DNA of 64,000 bases from Sphingomonas caeni (GCF_026013415.1 NZ_JAPDOK010000003.1:1-64000), one strand, 5' to 3'; positions 27,365-36,765 are shown, numbered from the stretch's first letter. The notes: a model not told the origin generated them from the letters alone. Numbers and translations are program-made.

Positions 27365-28414
27365 ATGCGAATACCGGCTCTGATGCTCGCGCTGACAGCG
27401 CTTCTAGGCGGCTGCGGCCAGCAGGCGAATGGTGCTGCCAACAAGCGCGAGGCCCCGCTCGTCACCGTCGCCACCGTGAGCACCCAGCGCTTCGTCGAGA
27501 AGATCGACGCGGTCGGCACCGCGGTCGCCAACGAGCAGGTGACGCTCGCCGCCCCCGTGACCGAGCGGATCGTGCGGCTCAACTTCGACGATGGCGAGTT
27601 CATCCAGAAGGGGCAGGTCGTGGCGGTGCTCGCCAACAGCCAGGAGAACGCCCAGCTCGCCGAGGCCGGCGCGCGCGAGCGCGAGGCGAACCAGCAGCTC
27701 GCCCGGCTCAACGCGCTCAAGGCGCGCGGCTTCGCGACCAACAGCGCGGTCGATGCCCAGACAGCGCTCTCCGCCCAGGCACGCGCCCAGGCGGCGCAGG
27801 CACGCGCGACGATCAGCGACCGCGTGATCCGCGCGCCCTTTTCGGGCTGGGTGTCGCTGCGCAACATCTCCGCCGGTGCGGTGGTGACCGCGGGAACCGA
27901 GATCGCGATGATCAGCGACGTCTCGCGGATCAAGCTCGACTTCGCGGTGCCCGAGACGGTGCTGTCGCGCGTCGCGCCGGGGCAGGTGATCTTCGCCAAG
28001 GCGGCCGCCTGGCCCGACCAGCCCTTTCACGGCGTGATCGCGACGATCGATCCGGTGCTCAACCCGCAGACCCGCGCGGTCACGATCCGCGCGATCCTGC
28101 CCAATGGCGACCGGCGGCTGAAGCCCGGCATGCTGCTGACCGTCACGATCGAATCGCAGGCGCGCGAGAGCGCCGCGGTGCCCGAGCTCGCGGTCGTGGG
28201 CGAGGGCAATGACAGCTATGTCTATATCCTCGAAGGCGACACCGCGAAGCGCGTGAAGGTCACCACCGGGATCCGACAGGACGGGATGGTCGAGATCCTC
28301 TCGGGCATCCAGCCCGGCCAGCGCGTGGTGACCGAGGGCGTGGTCAAGCTCGGCGGGCCCAGCCAGAAGGTGCGGCTGGGTGGGGGCGAGAACAACCGCC
28401 ACAAGGGCAAGTAA
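27365..28414 (+). CDS. RND efflux periplasmic adaptor (membrane fusion protein)
   Basis: 349 residues. A lipobox (LLGGC, Cys17) marks a lipoprotein. The barrel-sandwich motifs VTERIVRLNFDDGEFIQKGQ and IRAPFSGWVSLRNISAGAVV flank an alpha-helical hairpin, and the beta-barrel and proximal domains follow. It bridges the pump at 28418 to an outer-membrane channel that is not present nearby. The pump gene begins three bases after the stop. Confidence 0.9.
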   Translation: MRIPALMLALTALLGGCGQQANGAANKREAPLVTVATVSTQRFVEKIDAVGTAVANEQVTLAAPVTERIVRLNFDDGEFIQKGQVVAVLANSQENAQLAEAGAREREANQQLARLNALKARGFATNSAVDAQTALSAQARAQAAQARATISDRVIRAPFSGWVSLRNISAGAVVTAGTEIAMISDVSRIKLDFAVPETVLSRVAPGQVIFAKAAAWPDQPFHGVIATIDPVLNPQTRAVTIRAILPNGDRRLKPGMLLTVTIESQARESAAVPELAVVGEGNDSYVYILEGDTAKRVKVTTGIRQDGMVEILSGIQPGQRVVTEGVVKLGGPSQKVRLGGGENNRHKGK

Positions 28415-28417
28415 GCG

Positions 28418-31400
28418 GTGCAGCTTTCGGATCTTTCCGTCCGGCGCCCGGTGTTCGCCGCGGTGATGGCGATGCTGCTGACGATCGTCGGCGTGGTCGG
28501 CTTCAACAGCCTGTCGGTGCGCGAATATCCCGACACCGATCCGCCGATCGTCTCGGTCCAGACCACTTATACCGGCGCCGCGGCGAGCGTGATCGAATCG
28601 CGCATCACCCAGCCACTCGAGGATCAGCTTTCGGGGATCGAGGGCATCCAGACGATCACGTCGCGGTCGCGCGACGGCGGCTCTGACATCTCGGTCGAGT
28701 TCCGCCCCGGCCGCAATATCGACGAGGCGGCGAACGATGTGCGCGACCGCGTGGGCGGCGCCGCCAACGACCTGCCCGAGGACGCGCTCGCGCCGCAGGT
28801 GCGCAAGGTCGATGCCGACGCCTCGCCGATCATGTTCATCACGATCGCGCGGCCCGGCTGGACCACGCTCGAACTCTCCGACTGGGTCGATCGCAACCTG
28901 ACCGACCGGTTCGCCAATATCGACGGGGTCGCGCGCGTCTTCGTCGGGGGCGAGGCGCGGCCGTCGATGCGGATCTGGCTCCAGCCCGAAAAGCTCGCGG
29001 CGTTCCAGCTGACCCCCGCCGATGTCGAGACGGCACTCAGGAAGCAGAATGTCGAGCTGCCCGCGGGGCGCATCGAATCGAAGCAGCAGAACGTCACGAT
29101 CCGCGTCGATCGCCAGTTCCGCACGCCCGAGAGCTTCGCGCAGCTGGTGGTGGGGCGCGGGCCCGATGGCTATCAGGTCAAGCTGGGCGACATCGCCAAG
29201 GTCGAGCAGGGCGCCGAGAATCCGTATCAGCGCTTCCGCGTCAACGGCGCGCCCGCGGTGGGCCTCGGCATCGTCCGCCAATCGGGCGCGAACACGCTCG
29301 CGGTCGCCGATGCCGCCAAGAAGCTGATGAAGGACCTCCAGCCTTCCTTGCCCTCGGGCATGGTGATGGACATCGGATCGGACGATTCGCTGTTCATCGG
29401 CCGGGCGATCGAGGGGGTGTGGCACACGCTGGGCGAGGCCGCGGTGCTGGTGGTGCTGGTGATCTTCCTGTTTCTGGGAAGCTGGCGCGCGACGTTGATC
29501 CCGGCGGTGACGGTGCCGATCTGCCTGCTCGGCGCGATGGCGGTGCTGTGGATGGCGGGCTTTTCGATCAACCTGCTGACCCTGCTCGCGCTGGTGCTCG
29601 CGATCGGGCTGGTGGTCGACGACGCGATCGTCGTGCTCGAAAATGTCTATCACCGGATCGAGGAGGGCGAGACGCCGCTCGTCGCCGCGTTCAAGGGCAC
29701 GCGCCAGGTGGGGTTCGCGGTGATGTCGACCACGTTGGTGGTCTGCGCGGTGTTCGTGCCGGTCTGCTTCCTGGCCGGCCAGACCGGCCTGCTGTTCCGC
29801 GAACTGGCGGTGGCGATGATCGGGGCGATCGCCTTCTCCGGCTTCCTCGCGCTCAGCCTCACCCCGATGCTCTGTTCGAAGCTGCTCCGGCACGAGGCGC
29901 GGGGGCGCTTCACCGGCTGGGTGGACGACCGGTTCCGCAGCCTCGAGAACCGGTACAGCCGCGGGCTCGATCGCGTGCTGCGCAAGCCGCTGCTGCCGCT
30001 GCTCGGCGTCGCCGCCTTCCTCGCGCTCGCGGGGCTGGCCTTCACCCTGCTCAAGTCCGAGCTGGTGCCGGCCGAGGATCAGGGCGTCGCGCAGGTCCAG
30101 GTCACTGCGCCCGAGGGCACCGGCTTCGCACAGATGGACCGCTACATGACGCAGGCGCAGGAGAAATTCCTGCCGATGCTCGACCAGAGCGCGGTCCGCA
30201 CGCTGATCACGCGCACACCCGGCGGCTTCCAGGCAAGCGACGACTATAATAGCGGCACCTTCGTCGTCTTCCTGCGCCCCTGGGAGGAGCGGGGTGTCAC
30301 GACGCAGCAGGTCGTGCAGGACCTCAACAAGAAGCTTGCCCAGATGCCCGCGATCCGCGGCAATGCGCAGGTCCGCTCGGCGCTGGGGCGCGGGCGCGGT
30401 CAGCCGATCGGTTTCGTCATCGCGGGCTCGACCTATGAGGATCTGGTCAAGGCGCGCGACCGCATCCTGACCGCGGCGCGCAACAATCCGGGCATCGTCA
30501 ATCTCGACAGCGACTATAAGGAAACCAAGCCACAGCTGCGCATCGACGTCGATCCGCAGCGCGCGGGCGATCTGGGCGTGTCGGTCGATGCGGTCAGCCA
30601 GGCGCTGCAGTCGCTGCTGGGGTCGCGCCGGGTCTCGACCTATGTCGACCGCGGCGAGGAATATCGCGTGATCGTTCAGGCCGAGGAGGCCGATCGCGGC
30701 GCGCTGTCCGATCTCGCTTCCATCTATGTCCGCGCGCGCGATGGCAGCCTGGTGCCGCTGTCGAACCTCGTCACCACCCGCCAGGTCGCCGGACCGCGCG
30801 ATCTGGGGCGGTTCAACAAGCTGCGCGCGATCACCTTCCAGGGCGCGCTGGCGCCCGGCTATTCGCTCGGCGAGGCACTGAAGTTCATGCAGGAGCAGGC
30901 GGCGGCGTCGCCCGAGGTGCTCGCGGTCGGCTATCGCGGCGAGAGCCAGGCCTATATCGAGACCGGCGGATCGATCCTGGTGGTGTTCGCGCTCACCATC
31001 CTGATCGTCTATCTGATCCTCGCGGCGCAGTTCGAGAGCTTCGTCCATCCCGCGGTGATCATCACCACCGTCCCGCTCGCGGTGGGCGGCGGGCTGATCG
31101 GGCTGCTGATCATGGGGCAGTCGCTCAACCTCTACAGCCAGATCGGCATCGTCATGCTGGTGGGGCTCGCCGCCAAGAACGGCATCCTGATCGTCGAATT
31201 CGCCAACCAGCTGCGCGACGAGGGCGCCGAGATCGCCGACGCGATTCGCCAGGCGGCTGCGCGGCGGCTGCGCGCGATCCTGATGACCTCGATCGCGACC
31301 ATAGCCGGTTCGGTGCCGCTGATCGTCGCGGGGGGCGCGGGGGGGGGCGCGCGCGCCTCGATCGGGGTGGTGATCGTCTTCGGCGTCGCGCTCGCAACGC

Positions 31401-31531
31401 TGATCACCCTTTTCCTTATTCCAATTCTCTATAGTAGATTGGCCAAGCGGACCGGGTCGCCCCAGGCCGTCGGACGGGAATTGGACGCGGCGCTGGGCGC
31501 GCCGCCGCTGGCGGAGCAGCCGGCGGAATAA
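28418..31531 (+). CDS. RND-type inner-membrane efflux pump (HAE1 family)
   Basis: 1037 residues beginning with GTG. It exports hydrophobic compounds using the proton gradient. The TM4 proton-relay pair is in LVVDDAIVVLENVYH, the TM10 Lys in GLAAKNGILIVEFANQLRDEGAE, and the N-terminal LSVRRPVFAAV is typical. It is the AcrB/MexF-like partner of the upstream adaptor. It ends in an acidic tail. Specific substrates cannot be told. Confidence 0.95.
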   Translation: MQLSDLSVRRPVFAAVMAMLLTIVGVVGFNSLSVREYPDTDPPIVSVQTTYTGAAASVIESRITQPLEDQLSGIEGIQTITSRSRDGGSDISVEFRPGRNIDEAANDVRDRVGGAANDLPEDALAPQVRKVDADASPIMFITIARPGWTTLELSDWVDRNLTDRFANIDGVARVFVGGEARPSMRIWLQPEKLAAFQLTPADVETALRKQNVELPAGRIESKQQNVTIRVDRQFRTPESFAQLVVGRGPDGYQVKLGDIAKVEQGAENPYQRFRVNGAPAVGLGIVRQSGANTLAVADAAKKLMKDLQPSLPSGMVMDIGSDDSLFIGRAIEGVWHTLGEAAVLVVLVIFLFLGSWRATLIPAVTVPICLLGAMAVLWMAGFSINLLTLLALVLAIGLVVDDAIVVLENVYHRIEEGETPLVAAFKGTRQVGFAVMSTTLVVCAVFVPVCFLAGQTGLLFRELAVAMIGAIAFSGFLALSLTPMLCSKLLRHEARGRFTGWVDDRFRSLENRYSRGLDRVLRKPLLPLLGVAAFLALAGLAFTLLKSELVPAEDQGVAQVQVTAPEGTGFAQMDRYMTQAQEKFLPMLDQSAVRTLITRTPGGFQASDDYNSGTFVVFLRPWEERGVTTQQVVQDLNKKLAQMPAIRGNAQVRSALGRGRGQPIGFVIAGSTYEDLVKARDRILTAARNNPGIVNLDSDYKETKPQLRIDVDPQRAGDLGVSVDAVSQALQSLLGSRRVSTYVDRGEEYRVIVQAEEADRGALSDLASIYVRARDGSLVPLSNLVTTRQVAGPRDLGRFNKLRAITFQGALAPGYSLGEALKFMQEQAAASPEVLAVGYRGESQAYIETGGSILVVFALTILIVYLILAAQFESFVHPAVIITTVPLAVGGGLIGLLIMGQSLNLYSQIGIVMLVGLAAKNGILIVEFANQLRDEGAEIADAIRQAAARRLRAILMTSIATIAGSVPLIVAGGAGGGARASIGVVIVFGVALATLITLFLIPILYSRLAKRTGSPQAVGRELDAALGAPPLAEQPAE

Positions 31532-31541
31532 GGAGGAAGGC

Positions 31542-32153
31542 TTGAGGGAAATCGCATCGAAGGGCCAGCTGAGGCTCGCCTATCTGCGATGGGCCGTGGT
31601 GACGGTGCCGTTCATCCTGCTGCTGGGGTTCACCTCGGCGCGGCTGGTGCCTTCGGGCGCGCAGAATCGCTGGTACAAGAGCCTGCTCCTGCCCGACAAC
31701 ATGCCCCCCGAATGGGCGTTCCCGGTCGCCTGGACGGTGATCTACGTCCTGTTGGGGCTGGCGCTGGCGATGATCATCAACGCGCGCGGATCGACGCTGC
31801 GCGGGCCGGCTCTGGTGCTGTTCGCGGTGCAGATGGCGGTGAACCTTGCCTGGACCCCGGTCTTTTTCGGGATGCACCAGGTGATGACCGCGCTGATCCT
31901 GCTCGGGACGCTGGGGGTGCTGGTGTTCGCGACGATCCTGCTGTTCGGGCGGATCCGCACCGGCGCGGCGCTGCTGCTGCTGCCCTATCTCGCCTGGGTC
32001 GGCTATGCCGGTTTCCTGCTCTATCAGATCAATCAGCTCAATCCGAACGCGGGAAGCCTTGTTTCTGCGGGTGGGAGTGAACAGATTCAGGTCGATAACG
32101 AGACCATGTCGGTCGACGGGAATGATAGCGGAACCGGTAACGATGCAGAGTGA
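31542..32153 (+). CDS. TspO/MBR-family membrane protein
   Basis: 203 residues with five helices. WYKSLLLPDNMPPEWAFPVA and WTVIYVLLGLALAM, then VNLAWTPVFFGMHQ, are signatures of the tryptophan-rich sensory protein family that binds porphyrins. The best start is TTG at 31542 because AGGAGG ends five bases before it. The C-terminal 40 residues extend beyond the family core and overlap the ubiK start by 11 bases. Confidence 0.85.
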   Translation: MREIASKGQLRLAYLRWAVVTVPFILLLGFTSARLVPSGAQNRWYKSLLLPDNMPPEWAFPVAWTVIYVLLGLALAMIINARGSTLRGPALVLFAVQMAVNLAWTPVFFGMHQVMTALILLGTLGVLVFATILLFGRIRTGAALLLLPYLAWVGYAGFLLYQINQLNPNAGSLVSAGGSEQIQVDNETMSVDGNDSGTGNDAE

Positions 32154-32442
32154 CAACAAGCTGTTCGACGATTTCGTCAAGTTCGTGAACGGTGCCGCGG
32201 GCACCTTTGCGGGCATGGCGCGCGAGGGCGGCGAGCAGGCGCGCGAACGGGCCAAGGAATGGATCGGCGGGCTCGATTTCGTCAGCCGCGACGAGTTCGA
32301 AGTGACCAAGGCGATGGCGGTCGCGGCGCGTGACGAAGCCGATGCGCTCAAGGCGCGGGTGGCGGCGCTGGAGGCCCAGCTGGGAGGCGCGGCGGCGGCG
32401 CCCAAGCCCAAGACGGCGAAGAAGCCGACGGGAAAAGCTTGA
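32143..32442 (+). CDS. ubiK: UbiK-like accessory factor
   Basis: 99 residues. NKLFDDFVKFVNGAAGTFAGMAREGG at the start and the coiled C-terminal segment VSRDEFEVTKAMAVAARDEADALKARVAALEAQL match the BMFP/UbiK family, which helps ubiquinone biosynthesis under oxygen. The ATG at 32143 lies inside the 3' end of the tspO-like gene. The last 20 residues are Lys/Ala/Pro-rich and probably disordered. Confidence 0.85.
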   Translation: MQSDNKLFDDFVKFVNGAAGTFAGMAREGGEQARERAKEWIGGLDFVSRDEFEVTKAMAVAARDEADALKARVAALEAQLGGAAAAPKPKTAKKPTGKA

Positions 32443-32539
32443 ACGCTTTTTCCACAGCTTTTCGACAGACTTGCAAACGCCGCGCTTGTGCCGCTCCGGG
32501 GCGATTGGCAAGCATCCGCGAAAGCGGGTGGAGGTTGTG

Positions 32540-33040
32540 ATGCTCGACGAGGCCGAGTTCGACCGCGAGGACGCAGCGCCGATCGATATGCTCGAAAATT
32601 ACTTCGCAGCGCATGGCTGGAGCCATGAGCGCGAGGACGACGAGATCATTGCCAAGGTCAAGGGCAGCTGGACCGAGTATGAGCTTCGCGCGATCTGGCG
32701 CGAGGACGACGGCGTCCTGCAATTCCTCGCCTTTCCGGACATCCGCGTGCCCGACGAGCGCCGCGCCGCGCTCTACGAGACGATCGGGCTGGTCAACGAG
32801 CAGCTCTGGATCGGCCATTTCGAACTCTGGTCGGCGAGCGGCATCCTGCTGTTCCGCCACGCCGCTTTGATCGACGGCGAGGAGCCGGTGATGAGCCTCA
32901 GCCATGCCGAACTGCTCGTCGAAAGCGCGATCGACGAGTGCGAACGCTTCTATCCCGTGTTCCAATTCGTGCTGTGGGGCGGCAAGAGCCCCACCGAAGC
33001 CATCGCCGCGGCGCTCATCGAGACGCAGGGCGAAGCGTGA
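32540..33040 (+). CDS. YbjN-domain protein
   Basis: 166 residues. IDMLENYFAAHGWSHEREDDEIIAKVKG and the final FVLWGGKSPTEAIAAAL are characteristic of YbjN-like sensory or chaperone-fold proteins. The ATG at 32540 is chosen for GGAGG just upstream. It shares one base with the proC start (TGATG), so the two form an operon, as often seen in alphaproteobacteria. Confidence 0.85.
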   Translation: MLDEAEFDREDAAPIDMLENYFAAHGWSHEREDDEIIAKVKGSWTEYELRAIWREDDGVLQFLAFPDIRVPDERRAALYETIGLVNEQLWIGHFELWSASGILLFRHAALIDGEEPVMSLSHAELLVESAIDECERFYPVFQFVLWGGKSPTEAIAAALIETQGEA

Positions 33041-33840
33041 TGGGCGCGCCCGCCAGCATCTGGCTGGTCGGGTGCGGCAATATGGGCGGGGCGATGCTCC
33101 GAGGCTGGATCGCCAGCGGCATCCCTTCGACCTCGATCACCGTGATCGACCCGCAACTGCCCCCGGTGCCGGCCGGCGTCACCGCGCTGAGCGAGGTCGC
33201 GCCCGGATCGCCCGACGTGCTGATCCTCGCGGTCAAGCCGCAGATGCTGGAGCCGGTGGCGGCACAGTTCGCCGCTGCGGGCGTGCGCGCGCGGCTGCTG
33301 ATCTCGGTGCTCGCGGGGGTCGAGGAGGCGGTGCTCGGCCAGCATTTCGAGGCGGGGACGGTGATCCGGGCCATGCCCAACCTGCCCGGCAGCATCGGCC
33401 AGGGCGTGGTCGCACTCCATTCGGACGGTGCCGATCCCCCCGAGCGCGCCGAGGCCGAGCTGCTGATGAAGCCACTGGGACTGGTCGAATGGATCGGCAG
33501 CGAAGCCTTGTTCGACGCCGTCACCGCGCTTTCGGGCAGCGGGCCGGGCTTCGTCTACCGCTTCATCGAGGCGCTGGCCGAGGCAGGGCGGGCGCTGGGG
33601 CTTCCCGCCGACCAGGCCGAGCGCTTCGCCATCGCCACGGTGGAGGGCGCCGCGTCGCTGGGCCGCCTGTCGGGCGAGAACCCGGCCACGCTCGCCAACC
33701 GCGTCGCCAGTCCCGGGGGCACCACCCGTGCGGGGCTCGATGTGCTCGACCATGACAATGCGCTCAAGCGGCTGATCCACGACACCCTTACCGCGGCCGC
33801 GCGCCGCAGCGCGGAACTGGCGGAAGCGGCGCGCAATTAG
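33040..33840 (+). CDS. proC: Pyrroline-5-carboxylate reductase
   Basis: 266 residues. It makes proline from pyrroline-5-carboxylate with NAD(P)H. The Rossmann motif is VGCGNMGGAMLRGW, and the C-terminal active-site region reads LSGSGPGFVYRFIEALAEAGRALGL and VASPGGTTRAGLDVLD. Coupled to the YbjN gene. The assignment is clear from the family signature. Confidence 0.95.
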   Translation: MGAPASIWLVGCGNMGGAMLRGWIASGIPSTSITVIDPQLPPVPAGVTALSEVAPGSPDVLILAVKPQMLEPVAAQFAAAGVRARLLISVLAGVEEAVLGQHFEAGTVIRAMPNLPGSIGQGVVALHSDGADPPERAEAELLMKPLGLVEWIGSEALFDAVTALSGSGPGFVYRFIEALAEAGRALGLPADQAERFAIATVEGAASLGRLSGENPATLANRVASPGGTTRAGLDVLDHDNALKRLIHDTLTAAARRSAELAEAARN

Positions 33841-33906
33841 ACTCCAAGGTTGGAACAGCCTCACGCCCCAAGGGTTTTTCCGCCATCTCATCCAATGGAG
33901 GCGGAC

Positions 33907-34530
33907 ATGGCGACCACCGAAGCCACGCGCGACAGCAAGGGACGTTTCAAGAGCAAGCCCAGAACCAACGGCGCCGATCATGGCAGCCGCGGCAATCTCG
34001 GCATGATCGCCGGCGCGGCCGCCGGCGGGGCCGCGCTGGGGCTGCTCGCGATGTTCGGGCGCAAGGCGATCGTCCAGGCGCCGAGCGCGCTCGCGCATGA
34101 CTGGGTCGAGGCGCTGACGCTCGAACATGCCGCGGTCGCCAAGCTGTTCGACGCGATCGAGGCGACCGACGAGAATGCGACCACGCGCCGAAACCTGCTG
34201 CTGATGCAGCTCAAGCACGCGCTCACCAAGCATGCGATCGAGGAAGAGAATGTGATCTACCCGGCGCTGCGCGAAGCCGGGCAGCGCGAGGCGGCCGACG
34301 CGCTCAACAAGGAGCACGGCTATGTGAAGCAATATCTCTACGAGCTGGAGAATATGCCCACCGCCTCGCCGCAATGGATCGCCACCGTCCGCCGCTTCCG
34401 CGCCGATATCGAGGAGCATGTGGCGGAAGAGGAGACCAACCTCTTCCCGATGCTCCGCGCGATGCTGAGCGAGGAGAAGAACAAGGCGCTGGCGCTGGCG
34501 ATGAACAAGGAGGGGTTCAAGGTGGCTTGA
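33907..34530 (+). CDS. Hemerythrin-domain protein
   Basis: 207 residues. After a basic N-terminus and a glycine/alanine hydrophobic helix (30-50), a hemerythrin four-helix bundle follows with iron ligands: LEHAAV, KHAIEEEN, KEHGYV and EEHVAEEET. It probably binds a di-iron site and senses oxygen, iron or NO. GGAGG lies six bases before the ATG at 33907. Confidence 0.85.
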   Translation: MATTEATRDSKGRFKSKPRTNGADHGSRGNLGMIAGAAAGGAALGLLAMFGRKAIVQAPSALAHDWVEALTLEHAAVAKLFDAIEATDENATTRRNLLLMQLKHALTKHAIEEENVIYPALREAGQREAADALNKEHGYVKQYLYELENMPTASPQWIATVRRFRADIEEHVAEEETNLFPMLRAMLSEEKNKALALAMNKEGFKVA

Positions 34531-34555
34531 GGCGCCGCTGTGGCTCCGACCATCG

Positions 34556-34701
34556 CCGTTCGTCCTGAGTAGCGATCGCGTAGCCCGAAGGGCGTATCGA
34601 GAACGCGTATCGAAGGACAGGTTGCCGCGCGCCACGATGCCTCGATACGAGCCCTCGATACGGCGCTACGCGCCTACTCGGTCTCTACTCAGCACGAACG
34701 G
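34556..34701. repeat. Imperfect inverted repeat (sphingomonad REP-like element)
   Basis: CCGTTCGTCCTGAGTAG at the left and CTACTCAGCACGAACGG at the right are complementary with one mismatch, and inner parts share CTCGATAC/GTATCGAG. It is a known type of alphaproteobacterial intergenic palindrome. It fills the gap between the hemerythrin and ASCH genes. Confidence 0.8.
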
Positions 34702-34709
34702 ATCGGGCT

Positions 34710-34985
34710 TCACTCCCGATATTCGAACTCGACCAGATAGACGGTGTCGCCGGGGCCGTGCTTCGCCACTTTCATCAGCGCCTCGACATCCTCGAACCCA
34801 GATCGCCGCGCGAGCTCGTCCGTGACGGAGTCGGGTGCGATCTCGCGGATCGAGGTCACGTGGATATGGCCGGGCCCCATCGCGTAACGCCCGCCGGTCT
34901 TCACGTGCGGCCGCTGCCAGATGCGGACCGAGCAGGTGATTTCGCCCCGCATCACCCGCTCGCGCAGCTGCCTGGCGAACATCAT
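34710..34985 (-). CDS. ASCH-domain-like protein
   Basis: 91 residues. The layout FARQLRERVMRGEITCSVRIW, then GGRYAMGPGHIHVTSIREI and VYLVEFEYRE at the end, resembles ASCH/YqfB (PUA-like) RNA- or nucleoside-binding proteins. The match is inferred from the overall pattern. It starts six bases after the MarR stop, so the two are one operon. Confidence 0.6.
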   Translation of the reverse strand: MMFARQLRERVMRGEITCSVRIWQRPHVKTGGRYAMGPGHIHVTSIREIAPDSVTDELARRSGFEDVEALMKVAKHGPGDTVYLVEFEYRE

Positions 34986-34990
34986 CGCGC

Positions 34991-35476
34991 CTATTGCCCC
35001 AGCGCCGCGATCCGCTTGCGCTCTTCCTCGGGCACCAGCCCTTCGAGCACCGCCCAGAAGCCGCCTACGGCCTCGCGGTCCGCGCTCGAATAGGCGGCGG
35101 AGAGCTTCTCGCGCAGCGCCTCGAACAATTCGGTCTCGAGCGCCGCTCCCGCGGGCGTCAGCCGCAGCAGGCGCTGGCGCCGGTCCTTGTCGCCGGTGCG
35201 CGTCTCGACCAGCCCGCGCGCGTCGAGGTCGCCGAGCACGCGGCCGAGCGACTGTTTGGTGATCGCCAGCAAGGCGAGCAACTCGCTCACCGTCAGATCG
35301 GGCTTGCGCGCGATGAAATAGAGCGCGCGGTGGTGCGCCCGGCCCAGCCCCTGCTGCGCCAGCCCGGCATCGATCGAGCGCGTCAGGTGCGAATAGCCGA
35401 AATAGAGCAATTCGATGCCGCGGCGGATCTCGGGTTCGCGCAGGAACAGCGGCGAGGCGGGAATTGGGGCAGCCAT
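34991..35476 (-). CDS. MarR-family transcriptional regulator
   Basis: 161 residues from the ATG at 35476. The winged helix reads LTVSELLALLAITKQSLGRVLGDLDARGLVETRTGDKDRRQRLL in three consecutive parts, which is the MarR recognition helix and wing. It is divergent from ilvE, with a 65-base intergenic space that may hold both promoters. Its ligand is unknown. The gene at 34710 follows in the same operon. Confidence 0.85.
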   Translation of the reverse strand: MAAPIPASPLFLREPEIRRGIELLYFGYSHLTRSIDAGLAQQGLGRAHHRALYFIARKPDLTVSELLALLAITKQSLGRVLGDLDARGLVETRTGDKDRRQRLLRLTPAGAALETELFEALREKLSAAYSSADREAVGGFWAVLEGLVPEEERKRIAALGQ

Positions 35477-35541
35477 GTTGACGTATCTTGCCACGCGCCT
35501 TACTCCTTCGCAACCCGAAGAGAGCAGAGCGGACAAGCGAG

Positions 35542-36636
35542 ATGGAAGACGCGACGGTGCTGGATTTCGAGTTCGAGGCGCATCCGAACCCGGTTTCGGC
35601 CGAGGTACTTGCGGAGACGCTCGCCAATCCCGGCTTCGGTAAGGCGCTGACCGATCACATGGTCGTGATCCGCTATTCGGACGAGAAGGGCTGGCATCGC
35701 CCGACGGTCGAGCCCCACGCGCCGATCCTGATCAATCCGGCCTGCGCGGTGCTCCATTATGCGCAGGAGATTTTCGAGGGGCTCAAGGCCTATCGCCTGC
35801 CCGATGGCGGCGCGGCCTTGTTCCGCCCCGAGGCCAATGCGCGCCGCTTCAACGATTCGGCCGAGCGGATGGCGATGCCGAAAATGCCCGAGGAACTGTT
35901 CCTCGCCTCGCTCGAGGAGATGGTGAAGGCCGATCAGGGCTGGATTCCCGAGATCGAGGGCGGATCGCTCTATCTGCGCCCCTTCATGTTCGCCTCGGAA
36001 ACCTTTCTGGGCGTGAAGCCGGCCTCGGAGTTCACCTATATGGTGATCGCTTCGCCCGCCGGCGCTTATTTCAAGGGCGCCGAATCGGTGACGCTGTGGG
36101 CGTCCGAACATTATACCCGCGCGGCCCCCGGCGGCACCGGCGCCGCCAAGTGCGGCGGCAATTACGCCGCCTCGCTGGTCGCGCAGGCCGAGGCGATCCG
36201 CGAGGGCTGCCACCAGGTGGTGTTCCTCGACGCCGCCGAGCGCCGCTGGGTCGAGGAGCTGGGGGGCATGAACGTGATGTTCGTGTTCGAGGACGGATCG
36301 ATCCAGACGCCCCCGCTGGGCGGCACGATCCTGCCCGGAATCACCCGCGATTCGCTGCTCACGCTCGCTCGGGATGCCGGGATCACCGTGCGCGAGGAGC
36401 GTTACGGCATCGATCAGTGGAAGGCCGATGCCGAGAGCGGCAAGCTGCGCGAGGCGTTCGCCTGCGGCACCGCGGCGGTGGTCACCTCGATCGGCAAGGT
36501 GCGCGGGCGCGATTTCGAATTCACCATCGGCAATCAGGGGCCCGGCCTGGTCGCGCAGAAGCTCAAGAGCGACCTCGTCGCGATCCAGCGCGGCCGCGCG
36601 CCCGATCCGCACGGCTGGGTAAAGCGGCTCTTTTGA
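35542..36636 (+). CDS. ilvE: Branched-chain amino acid aminotransferase
   Basis: 364 residues of the BCAT fold type IV. It transaminates Leu, Ile and Val with PLP. The PLP Lys is in AAKCGGNYAASL, with HYAQEIFEGLKAYR, SLYLRPFMFASE and NVMFVFEDGSI as family marks. The ATG at 35542 follows GCGAG. A hairpin repeat follows the stop after six bases. Confidence 0.95.
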   Translation: MEDATVLDFEFEAHPNPVSAEVLAETLANPGFGKALTDHMVVIRYSDEKGWHRPTVEPHAPILINPACAVLHYAQEIFEGLKAYRLPDGGAALFRPEANARRFNDSAERMAMPKMPEELFLASLEEMVKADQGWIPEIEGGSLYLRPFMFASETFLGVKPASEFTYMVIASPAGAYFKGAESVTLWASEHYTRAAPGGTGAAKCGGNYAASLVAQAEAIREGCHQVVFLDAAERRWVEELGGMNVMFVFEDGSIQTPPLGGTILPGITRDSLLTLARDAGITVREERYGIDQWKADAESGKLREAFACGTAAVVTSIGKVRGRDFEFTIGNQGPGLVAQKLKSDLVAIQRGRAPDPHGWVKRLF

Positions 36637-36642
36637 TTGGGT

Positions 36643-36725
36643 ACGGCACTGGCCCGCTCCCCCACCCGGCCTCCCATAGAATATTAAAGTAAGGGAGGCC
36701 GGGTGGGGGAGCGGGCCGGTGCCGT
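36643..36725. repeat. 33-17-33 hairpin repeat, copy 2
   Basis: The 33-base arms starting ACGGCACTGGCCCGCT are fully complementary (one G-T pair), and the 17-base loop is ATAGAATATTAAAGTAA. The same design is seen at 21053-21135. It starts six bases after ilvE and could act as a terminator or mRNA-end stabiliser. Confidence 0.9.
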
Positions 36726-36765
36726 GACGCGGGAAAACCACCCCTTCCATCCGGGGCCGCGCTGG

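Noticed and set aside
27404..31048. 1214-codon open frame on the minus strand opposite the RND genes
   Set aside because: Antisense shadow of the adaptor and pump genes, both of which show full family motifs.
34556..34701. Inverted repeat considered as transposon ends
   Set aside because: Too short, no transposase between the arms; fits known intergenic REP-like palindromes.
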